DNA from: an uncultured Alistipes sp.
Lineage (GTDB): Bacteria; Bacteroidota; Bacteroidia; Bacteroidales; Rikenellaceae
Length of the DNA: 64,000 bases
NCBI GenBank assembly: GCA_937911745.1
Contig: CALDPX010000056.1
Span: 1 to 64,000, forward strand
Direction: 5' to 3'
The notes under the pieces: model-generated
Told to the model about the DNA's origin: nothing
Seen by the model: only the letters and a program-made list of their open reading frames with translations
Database searches by the model: none
In this document: one piece after another, positions 57,318-64,000 of the stretch
Layout: every line of letters begins with the position of its first letter
How positions within the stretch are numbered: position 1 is the first letter of the stretch
Translations under genes and position numbers: made by a program

Positions 57318-58352
57318 ATGAAGATACTTATTGACCAATTTGTGCCATATATGGCAGAGGCTCTTGCCCCCTATGCCGAAGTTGTGAGTGTAGACGGACG
57401 CACGCTAACGCCCGAAAGTGTTACGGATGCCGATGCTCTTGTGGTGCGTACCCGCACACGCTGCAACGAGGCTCTGCTCGGTGGCGCACACGCTCTGAAA
57501 TTTGTCGGCACAGCCACCATAGGCTACGACCACATAGACCAATCCTACCTCGCCAGCCGAGGCGTAACATTCACAAGTGCCGCAGGTTGCAATGCCCGAG
57601 GAGTGTTGCAGTGGGTGGCAGCCGCACTTGCGCACCTTGCCAAAAAGCAGGGCTGGAAGCCCGAGGATAAGACTCTGGGTGTTGTGGGCGTAGGACACGT
57701 TGGTAGTCTTGTAGCGGAGTATGGCAAGGCGTGGGGTTTCAGGGTGCTGTGCAGCGACCCTCCACGCGAGAGGGCTGAGGGCTTGGGCGCGAGTGACGGT
57801 TATGTGCCACTCGAAAGGCTCCTCGAAGAGAGTGACATCGTAACGCTCCACACCCCGCTGCTCCGCGAGGGCGAGCACCCAACCTATCATCTTGCCGACA
57901 ACGATTTCCTCGCAAAGATGCACTCAGGAGCCACACTCCTGAACGCCTCGCGTGGTGAGGTTGCCGACACTGAGGCTCTGCTGGCTCACTCCGAGCGACT
58001 TACGCTCTGCTTAGACGTGTGGGAGGGCGAGCCCGACAACATAAACCTCGGGCTCTTAGAGGTTGCCGAGATTGCCACGCCCCACATTGCGGGCTACTCC
58101 TTGCAGGGCAAGGCAAATGCCTCGGCGATAGTACTCCGCTCGCTTGCCCGCAGACTCGGAATTGGCGAGTTGGAGGAGTGGTACCCCGAGGGTATCCGCC
58201 CCAGCACTCCTCAACCTATCAGTTGGGAAGAGATGTGCAGCCGCATAGACGACCACTGCCACCTCTTGGACGAAACGGCAAGGATGAAACGCCATCCCCA
58301 CGATTTGGAAGATAGACGGAACACATACCCCCTAAGGGAAGAGTTTTTTTAG
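57318..58352 (+). CDS. pdxB: 4-phosphoerythronate dehydrogenase
   Basis: PdxB makes a precursor of pyridoxal phosphate. I chose ATG 57318 (MKILIDQFVPYMAEAL), the usual family start; the frame extends back into the upstream terminator. The 344-residue D-2-hydroxyacid dehydrogenase has VGTATIGYDHID, AGCNARGVLQWVAAAL, the NAD site LGVVGVGHVGSLVAEYGKAWG, LHTPLLREGEHPTYHL, LNASRGEVAD, LDVWEGEP and the catalytic His in ATPHIAGYSLQGKANAS. The C-terminal PdxB dimerisation part is shorter than in E. coli. recQ starts 35 bp on. Confidence 0.94.
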   Translation: MKILIDQFVPYMAEALAPYAEVVSVDGRTLTPESVTDADALVVRTRTRCNEALLGGAHALKFVGTATIGYDHIDQSYLASRGVTFTSAAGCNARGVLQWVAAALAHLAKKQGWKPEDKTLGVVGVGHVGSLVAEYGKAWGFRVLCSDPPRERAEGLGASDGYVPLERLLEESDIVTLHTPLLREGEHPTYHLADNDFLAKMHSGATLLNASRGEVADTEALLAHSERLTLCLDVWEGEPDNINLGLLEVAEIATPHIAGYSLQGKANASAIVLRSLARRLGIGELEEWYPEGIRPSTPQPISWEEMCSRIDDHCHLLDETARMKRHPHDLEDRRNTYPLREEFF

Positions 58353-58387
58353 AATTTAGGTGCGCCGTTGGCGCAGAGTTTTGAATT

Positions 58388-60301
58388 TTGAATCCAAAGC
58401 CGAACATACTCGAAATACTCCGTAAGTGGTGGGGCTATACAGGGTTCCGCGAGGGACAGCGTGAGGTCATCGAGCGTGTCTTGGCGGGCGAGGACACCCT
58501 TGCTTTGATGCCTACGGGTGCCGGCAAGTCGCTCCTCTATCAGGTGCCAACAATGGCGCGAGAGGGTATCTGCGTAGTTGTCACTCCGCTTGTGGCACTG
58601 ATGAAGGACCAAGTAGACAACCTGCAAAAGCGAGGCATAAAGGCGGTGGCTCTCCATAGCGGTATGACACGCCGCAGTATAGACATTGCATTAGACAACT
58701 GCGTCTATGGCGATGTGAAATTCCTCTACATAGCCCCCGAAAGGATACACAACGAGATGTTGGTGGCAAGGCTCCGCAAGATGAATGTAAGCCTCATTGC
58801 CATTGATGAGGCACACTGCATCTCGCAGTGGGGCTACGACTTCCGCCCTGCCTATTTGGAGGTGGGCTACCTTAGGCGCATAGTGCCCGATGCTCCCATA
58901 CTCGCTCTTACCGCCTCGGCGACCGATGCTGTGGCACAAGATATTATGCGTCTGCTGCAATTCCGCGATGGCAAGATAGTAAGGAGCAGTTATGCACGCC
59001 CTAACGTATCGTTCGTGGTGCGCAGATGTGACGACAAGAGGGAGCAACTCTGTCGTGTACTCTCCAATGTGGATGGTGCGGCAATTGTCTATGTCCGCAC
59101 AAGGGAGCGCAGTGTAAAGGTCTGCGAATGGCTCACAGAGGAGGGTTTCTCCTCACAATTCTACCACGCGGGCTTGCCTCACGAAGAGCGAGCCATACGT
59201 CAAGATGAATGGCAGAGGGGCGATAGGCGCATTATGGTCGCCACCAACGCCTTCGGTATGGGCATCGACAAGAGCGATGTAAGGGCGGTAGTACACTACG
59301 ATATGTGCTCTTCGCTCGAAGACTACTACCAAGAGGCGGGCAGGGCAGGTAGGGATGGAAAGCGTAGTTTTGCCGTTATGCTTGTAGATCCCAACGAAGA
59401 GCACTCTACCACACTCAGAGTAGAAAATGACTTCCCACCGCTACCACTCATAAAGAGCATCTACTCCAAAATCTGCACCCAACTGATGATAGCCTATGGC
59501 GAGGGTGCGGGCGTGGGCAGGGAGTTCAACCCTTACGAGTTTGCCCACAAGGAGGGTATTACTATCGATATGCTCCACAACGCCACAAAGATTCTTGCCC
59601 AAAATGGCTACCTCACGCTGAGCGATGAGAGGGAGAATTCGGCTCGACTGATGTTCTGCGTGGGCAGGGAAGAACTCTACGACTACCGCATCCGCAGGGG
59701 CGAGATGGAGGGTGTACTACTCGCCATAATGAGGCTCTACGAAGGAGTCTTTACGGAGTTCCGCCCCATTGATGTTCAGGAGATTGCCCTTTATAGCGGC
59801 TATGGGGTGGAAAAAGTGAGGGAGGAGCTGAAACACCTCTGGCGACAGCACATCATCCGCTATGTTCCGAGTAGTTATTCGCCCATTGTGAGTCTGCTTT
59901 GCGACAGGGTGCCCGAGGAGGATGTCTACATAGCCCCCGAGAGTTACCTCATAAGAAAGCAATATGCGGTGGAGCGTGCCGAAGCTATCGTGAACTACGC
60001 ACTCTTGGAGGATGGTTGCAGGAGCCAATATATACAGGAGTATTTTGGCGAGAGGGACGCTAAGGCGTGCGATGCGTGCGACCTCTGCCTTGCAAGGCGC
60101 AAGCGCAAAGAACCCACACCCCACACTGTAACTCCCGAGGAAGTAATCGCCATCATAGCCCAAAACGATGGCATATCGCCCCGCGACCTTGCCCGTAAGT
60201 TCTCTGCCGAGCCCGAGAGCATAGCTCGTGCAGTGGAAATTCTCTTCGAGAGTGAGAAAATTTATACCGACAAAGGCGGTATTCTCAGGATAAAGCGATA
60301 A
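58388..60301 (+). CDS. recQ: RecQ ATP-dependent DNA helicase
   Basis: RecQ unwinds 3'-to-5' in recombination and fork repair. The 637-residue sequence has GFREGQREVIERVLAGEDTLALMPTGAGKSLLYQVP (Q motif and Walker A), IDEAHCISQWGYDFRPAY (DEAH box), LTASAT, then the second RecA domain with VATNAFGMGIDKSDVRAVVHYD and YYQEAGRAGRDGK, a zinc-binding part (FGERDAKACDACDLCLAR) and a winged helix. The only reasonable start is TTG at 58388, which lies in a TTTTGAA tandem unit. An HRDC domain is not evident. Confidence 0.95.
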   Translation: MNPKPNILEILRKWWGYTGFREGQREVIERVLAGEDTLALMPTGAGKSLLYQVPTMAREGICVVVTPLVALMKDQVDNLQKRGIKAVALHSGMTRRSIDIALDNCVYGDVKFLYIAPERIHNEMLVARLRKMNVSLIAIDEAHCISQWGYDFRPAYLEVGYLRRIVPDAPILALTASATDAVAQDIMRLLQFRDGKIVRSSYARPNVSFVVRRCDDKREQLCRVLSNVDGAAIVYVRTRERSVKVCEWLTEEGFSSQFYHAGLPHEERAIRQDEWQRGDRRIMVATNAFGMGIDKSDVRAVVHYDMCSSLEDYYQEAGRAGRDGKRSFAVMLVDPNEEHSTTLRVENDFPPLPLIKSIYSKICTQLMIAYGEGAGVGREFNPYEFAHKEGITIDMLHNATKILAQNGYLTLSDERENSARLMFCVGREELYDYRIRRGEMEGVLLAIMRLYEGVFTEFRPIDVQEIALYSGYGVEKVREELKHLWRQHIIRYVPSSYSPIVSLLCDRVPEEDVYIAPESYLIRKQYAVERAEAIVNYALLEDGCRSQYIQEYFGERDAKACDACDLCLARRKRKEPTPHTVTPEEVIAIIAQNDGISPRDLARKFSAEPESIARAVEILFESEKIYTDKGGILRIKR

Positions 60302-60314
60302 TTTTGCGCCCGAA

Positions 60315-60902
60315 ATGACAAAAGAACTATTCCAACATAGCATCACACCCGAAGAGATTAAGGAGTTGCCTGTGGCAACGTTTGAGGGTAAGATTGTCAT
60401 CGTGGACTCCTCCGAGAAGTTGGAGTCTGCGTGCCGTCACCTCTCGGAGTACCCCGTCATTGGCTTCGACACCGAAACACGCCCTTCGTTCAAGGCGGGC
60501 GTGACCTACAACGTGTCGCTCATACAACTCTCCACAGCCGATGTCTGCTATCTCATAAGACTCGGCTCGGTTAGGATGGAGCGCTGCTTGATGCACCTCT
60601 TGGAGAGTCGCAAGACGCTGAAAGTGGGCGTGGATGTGGCAGGCGACATTCGTAACCTCAACAAGGTACGTCACTTCCGAGCCGCCGGATTTGTGGAGTT
60701 GCAAAAGGAGGTGGAGGCTTTCGGCATTGAGGATAAGAGCCTCAAAAAGATGGCGGCGATAATTTTGGGAGTGGGTGTATCGAAGGCGCAAAGGCTCAGC
60801 AATTGGGAGGCCCGCGAACTCACCACAGCACAGATGCGCTACGCCGCTACGGATGCGTGGATATGCTTGGAGATGTACCGCAAACTGCAAATGGCAAAAT
60901 AG
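60315..60902 (+). CDS. 3'-5' exonuclease (RNase D/WRN-like)
   Basis: The 195-residue protein is a DEDDy exonuclease: VIGFDTETRPSF (Exo I, DxE), LKVGVDVAGDIRNL (Exo II region) and MRYAATDAWICLEMYRKL (Exo III, YxxxD). No HRDC domain is present. It lies 13 bp after recQ; the pairing recalls the fused helicase-exonuclease of WRN, so the two may act together on DNA ends. Whether RNA or DNA is its substrate is not shown. Confidence 0.9.
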   Translation: MTKELFQHSITPEEIKELPVATFEGKIVIVDSSEKLESACRHLSEYPVIGFDTETRPSFKAGVTYNVSLIQLSTADVCYLIRLGSVRMERCLMHLLESRKTLKVGVDVAGDIRNLNKVRHFRAAGFVELQKEVEAFGIEDKSLKKMAAIILGVGVSKAQRLSNWEARELTTAQMRYAATDAWICLEMYRKLQMAK

Positions 60903-60912
60903 AGATAAATAG

Positions 60913-62106
60913 ATGAATAACAACAAGAAGATATATCTAAAAAAAGGCAAAGAGGAGTCGCTCTTGCGCCGCCACCCCTGGGTTTTCTCGGGTGCCATAG
61001 GATGTGTGAGTGAGCAAATTGAGGAGGGCGAGATTGTCGATGTACTCTCCCACTCCGGTGAGTTCATTGCTCGTGGTCATTCGCAGGTTGGCACCATTGC
61101 CGTAAGGGTGCTCAGTTTTGAGCAGGAGGAGATAGACCAGCAGTGGTGGAACTCCCGCATCGGCTCGGCACTTGCCGTAAGGCAGACACTTGGGCTTACC
61201 GACAACCCCATAACCACCTGCTACCGCCTTGTGCACGGGGAGGGCGACAATCTCCCGGGACTTGTCATCGACATCTATGGCTCTACGGCAGTCGTTCAGT
61301 GCCACAGTGTGGGTATGTACCTCTCGCTCGATAGTATTGTGGCGGCTCTGAGGGAAAACTACGGCGACTCGCTCGGTGCAATATATAACAAGAGTAGCCA
61401 GACTATGCCCTACAAGGCAGAGGTTGAGGTTGAAGATGGTTACCTCTGGGGTTCGGGCGAGGGCGAAGAGGTCGTCTTGGAGGGCGGTCACAAGTTCGCC
61501 GTCAATTGGGCTAAGGGACAAAAGACGGGCTTCTTCATAGACCAAAGGGCAAACCGAGCACTCGTGGCAAAGTATGCCAAGGGGCGCAATCTGCTCAATA
61601 CGTTCTGCTATACGGGTGGCTTTTCGATATATGCTCTTGCGGGTGGCGCAAAGAGCGTTACAAGCGTGGATAGTAGCGGCTTGGCAGTGGAACTCGTGGA
61701 GCGTAACGTGGCTCTCAACTTCCCCAATGGCGCACCCCACCGCAGCGCAGCAATGGACACCTTCGACTTCCTGCGCACAACCGAGGATGGAGAGTATGAC
61801 CTAATAATCCTCGACCCACCCGCCTTTGCCAAACACCACAAAGTGCTGGGCAATGCTTTGCAGGGCTATAAAAGACTCAATGCGAGGGCTATGGAGAAGA
61901 TTGCCAAGGGTGGCATTCTCTTCACATTTAGTTGCTCGCAGGCTGTCAGCAAGGAGCAGTTCCGCTTGGCAGTATTCTCGGCAGCGGCTATTGCGGGTCG
62001 TAAGGTGCGCATCCTCCATCAACTCACGCAACCCACCGACCACCCAATCAACATCTACCACCCCGAGGGCGAGTACCTCAAAGGCTTGGTACTGTATGTT
62101 GAATAA
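60913..62106 (+). CDS. 23S rRNA (cytosine-C5)-methyltransferase, RlmI-like
   Basis: The 397-residue protein has an N-terminal PUA domain (LKKGKEESLLRRHPWVFSGAIG ... IARGHSQVGTIAVRVLSF) and a class I SAM methyltransferase domain: GQKTGFFIDQRANRALVAKYAKGRNLLNTFCYTGGFSIYALAGGAKSVTSVDSS, the active-site motif LIILDPPAFAK and ILFTFSCSQAVS with the catalytic Cys. RlmI modifies C1962 of 23S rRNA in E. coli; the position here is by homology. It starts 10 bp after the exonuclease gene. Confidence 0.93.
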   Translation: MNNNKKIYLKKGKEESLLRRHPWVFSGAIGCVSEQIEEGEIVDVLSHSGEFIARGHSQVGTIAVRVLSFEQEEIDQQWWNSRIGSALAVRQTLGLTDNPITTCYRLVHGEGDNLPGLVIDIYGSTAVVQCHSVGMYLSLDSIVAALRENYGDSLGAIYNKSSQTMPYKAEVEVEDGYLWGSGEGEEVVLEGGHKFAVNWAKGQKTGFFIDQRANRALVAKYAKGRNLLNTFCYTGGFSIYALAGGAKSVTSVDSSGLAVELVERNVALNFPNGAPHRSAAMDTFDFLRTTEDGEYDLIILDPPAFAKHHKVLGNALQGYKRLNARAMEKIAKGGILFTFSCSQAVSKEQFRLAVFSAAAIAGRKVRILHQLTQPTDHPINIYHPEGEYLKGLVLYVE

Positions 62107-62137
62107 TTACACGGCAATCTACACAACTTTCATACAT

Positions 62138-62177
62138 AACGACAAAGAGAGGCGTTCGAGAGCCTCTCTTTGTCGTT
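62138..62177. terminator. Bidirectional terminator after rlmI
   Basis: A perfect 16-bp stem (AACGACAAAGAGAGGC and complement) with an 8-nt loop between convergent genes. Confidence 0.88.
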
Positions 62178-62204
62178 ATACCAAATACAGGTAAAAATAT
62201 CAAA

Positions 62205-62651
62205 TCACCTCCTTAGTTTAGCGATAAACTTACGGATGGGAGCATCGCCAATGGCAGGAGCGTGACCATCCTCGGGGTAGAAAACGGTGAGTTCGCCAGC
62301 CTTCAAAGTCACAAAGTGCTCACACCTCTCGTCCGAGAAACGCACATCCTTCTCTGCATCATACTCTCCTCGCCACTCCACAATCTCCTCAATAGGTTTC
62401 CATCCCTGAGTCTCTGAGCCCTCCAAGAGCACCTGCACGTCTATATAGTCGCGGTGCACCTCTATGGGAGCGTTCTCCTTCGTAAAGAGCGAGGGAGCGC
62501 AGTTGTTGATAAAGAGGTCCTTACCCTCAATCTCGTGGATGCCGAGTGGCATACTAAGCACATCATTCTGCTCCAACCACTCGAACAAGCGGGGCATAAG
62601 GGGGTGGAGTTTTTCGAGCTCCACCCTATTATTCAGATTTGATAGTATCAT
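62205..62651 (-). CDS. YhcH/YjgK/YiaL (DUF386) cupin-like protein
   Basis: I chose ATG 62651 (MILSNLNNRVELEKLHPLMPRLFEWL); the frame extends back into the upstream gene. The 148-residue protein has the family motifs LGIHEIEGKDLFINNC, HRDYIDVQVLLEGSETQGW, YDAEKDVRF and VFYPEDGHAPAIG with the conserved metal-binding His and Glu residues. Members have been linked to sialic acid and biofilm metabolism in other species, but no such genes are near. It lies 4 bp after the glutamate synthase gene. Confidence 0.9.
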   Translation of the reverse strand: MILSNLNNRVELEKLHPLMPRLFEWLEQNDVLSMPLGIHEIEGKDLFINNCAPSLFTKENAPIEVHRDYIDVQVLLEGSETQGWKPIEEIVEWRGEYDAEKDVRFSDERCEHFVTLKAGELTVFYPEDGHAPAIGDAPIRKFIAKLRR

Positions 62652-62655
62652 ACGG

Positions 62656-64000
62656 TTACTTGTTATTGAGGTATTCGTGGATAGCCTTAGCAGCCTTACG
62701 ACCTGCACCCATAGCAAGAATTACGGTTGCAGCACCTGTCACAGCATCACCACCTGCAAATACGCCCTCGCGGGTTGTTGCGCCCTCCTCGGTAGCCACA
62801 AGGCAGCCCCTACGGTTGCGCTCCAAGCCCTCGGTAGTCGAAGCAATCAGGGGGTTGGGCGAAGTGCCGAGTGCCATAATAACAGTGTCGCACTCAATCT
62901 CAAACTCCGAACCTGCAACCTCAACAGGCGAACGGCGACCGCTCTCATCGGGCTCGCCAAGTTCCATCTTGACGCATTTCAGAGCCCTAACCCAGCCCTT
63001 CTCGTCAGCCTCAATCGAAACGGGATTTGTGAGCATTGCAAACTCAATACCCTCCTCTTTGGCGTGGTGAACCTCCTCAACACGAGCAGGAAGTTCTGCC
63101 TCCGAGCGACGATAGACGATATATGCCTCTGCACCAAGTCGTTTTGCGCTCCTCACAGCATCCATAGCCACGTTACCACCACCTACGACAGCAACCTTCT
63201 TACCCCTACGAACAGGAGTATCGTTCTCCTCGGGAGCGAAAGCACCCATAAGGTTGATACGGGTGAGGAATTCGTTTGCCGAGAATACGCCATTGAGGTT
63301 CTCGCCGGGGATGCCCATAAACTTAGGCAGACCTGCACCCGAGCCAACAAATACTGCATCGAAGCCCTCTTCGGTGAGGCTGTCGATGGTTACGGTGCGA
63401 CCTACGATGATGTTCTTCTCGAACTTAACACCAAGCCTCGACACCTTCTCAATCTCTCTTGCCACGATGCGCTCTTTGGGCAGGCGGAATTCGGGAATAC
63501 CGTAGCTCAATACGCCACCCAAGCGGTGAAGTGCCTCGAAAACGGTTACCTCGTAGCCCAACTTAGCCAAGTCGGCAGCACAAGCCAAGCCTGCGGGACC
63601 ACTACCTACAACTGCAACCTTCTTACCATTGGGTTCAATCTGGGCAGCCTCCTTCTTGCCGTTCTCCAACTGCCAATCGCCCACAAATCTCTCCAACTTA
63701 CCGATAGCAACGGGTTCGTGTTTGATGCCCAATATACACGAGCCTTCACATTGGCTCTCCTGGGGGCACACACGACCGCAAATCGAGGGCAGCAGGGAGT
63801 CCTCGGCGATGATGTCGGCAGCCTGCTGGTAGTTGCCTGCAACAACCTCGGCAATGAAGTTAGGAATCTGGATGTTCACAGGGCAAGCCTGAACACAGCG
63901 AGGATTGCGGCAGTTCAGGCATCTGGATGCCTCCCTTTGAGCCTCCTCAACATTGAAACCGTAGCATACCTCCTCGAAGTTGGCTGCACGCTGAGCGGGG
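62656..64000 (-). CDS. gltD: NADPH-dependent glutamate synthase small-subunit type (partial, 5' end missing)
   Basis: The frame is open through the right edge, so the start is outside the window. A GTG at 63879 is not the start: it encodes the valine of the cluster motif CLNCRNPRCVQACPVNI just upstream. The visible 447 residues include the N-terminal Cys cluster, a second cluster CGRVCPQESQCEGSC, the FAD site VVGSGPAGLACAADLAKLGYEVTVFE, the NADPH site VVGGGNVAMDAVRSAKRLG and the C-terminal GVFAGGDAVTGAATVILAMGAGRKAA. GltD-type flavoproteins feed electrons to glutamate synthase or to related ferredoxin-linked enzymes. The fused or adjacent partner is beyond the edge. Confidence 0.93.
   Translation of the reverse strand, partial: PAQRAANFEEVCYGFNVEEAQREASRCLNCRNPRCVQACPVNIQIPNFIAEVVAGNYQQAADIIAEDSLLPSICGRVCPQESQCEGSCILGIKHEPVAIGKLERFVGDWQLENGKKEAAQIEPNGKKVAVVGSGPAGLACAADLAKLGYEVTVFEALHRLGGVLSYGIPEFRLPKERIVAREIEKVSRLGVKFEKNIIVGRTVTIDSLTEEGFDAVFVGSGAGLPKFMGIPGENLNGVFSANEFLTRINLMGAFAPEENDTPVRRGKKVAVVGGGNVAMDAVRSAKRLGAEAYIVYRRSEAELPARVEEVHHAKEEGIEFAMLTNPVSIEADEKGWVRALKCVKMELGEPDESGRRSPVEVAGSEFEIECDTVIMALGTSPNPLIASTTEGLERNRRGCLVATEEGATTREGVFAGGDAVTGAATVILAMGAGRKAAKAIHEYLNNK

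Noticed and set aside
63870..63879. Start of the glutamate synthase gene at the GTG
   Set aside because: The same frame continues upstream through a conserved cysteine motif to the window edge, so the GTG is an internal valine codon.

Overview
The window looks like chromosome of a Bacteroidota bacterium, order Bacteroidales, perhaps an Alistipes-like Rikenellaceae member. The family placement is inference. Visible support: the Bacteroidota -7 promoter element TAnnTTTG before many genes, in several cases with a TTTG -33 box 19-20 bp upstream; almost no Shine-Dalgarno sequences; many MK-rich lipoproteins and a TonB-dependent receptor with an N-terminal carboxypeptidase-like domain; an M56/BlaI pair; and Bacteroidota-type families such as DUF3098, DUF3575 and PepSY-like proteins.

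Layout. 1-10.3 kb: envelope genes (a partial secreted protein, a FadL/OMPP1-type barrel, a His/Tyr/Ser-rich lipoprotein, two PepSY-like paralogs, a 942-residue surface lipoprotein), proS, and a candidate structured small RNA at 119-346. 10.3-18.8 kb: cyuA, mnmA, the yfhO-ftsX-DUF3098 operon, rsmE and a split chromate transporter. 19-22 kb: an ECF sigma factor and a BlaI/BlaR1-like pair with two operator-like dyads. 22-31.5 kb: pepD, trxB with licD and a glycosyltransferase, gtrA, a MATE exporter, a TonB receptor and ridA. 31.5-35 kb: a META lipoprotein, an OprB-like porin, an AT-rich patch of lipoproteins with a truncated gene, and crcB. 35.4-42.7 kb: a complete urease island, ureA-B-C-E-F-G-D, followed by a urea transporter and a fused NikMN nickel permease. 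42.7-48 kb: housekeeping operons (ppi-rarA-DUF486; menA-CPBP-pnuC) and a DUF3575 protein. 48.2-49.1 kb: tRNA-Ser(GCU) and a repeat-rich region. 49-55.4 kb: ppdK, an AraC-type regulator, cinA and pyrD. 55.4-57.2 kb: paired lipoproteins around a leftover of a C10 (streptopain-type) protease gene. 57.3-64 kb: pdxB-recQ-exonuclease-rlmI, yhcH and the start-less small subunit of glutamate synthase.

The clearest metabolic unit is the urease island: urea entry (UreT), nickel entry (NikMN), apoenzyme (UreABC) and nickel-loading chaperones (UreDEFG) all run in one direction with short gaps or overlaps. No energizing NikQ/NikO genes are beside NikMN.

The least explained content is intergenic. A composite repeat recurs at least eight times, built from 7-bp units (GARARTT), 9-bp units and a conserved block CCTTAGGACTATTGACG plus GTTAGAC units. 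A second family is a hairpin with a constant apex (GTTTAC...GTAAAT) on stems that differ in sequence yet stay paired, in four places. A third is a 134-bp nested palindrome directly behind tRNA-Ser. Several genes end inside unusually long perfect inverted repeats. Two genes appear to be transcribed from promoters a few bases upstream of the start codon, which suggests leaderless mRNAs.
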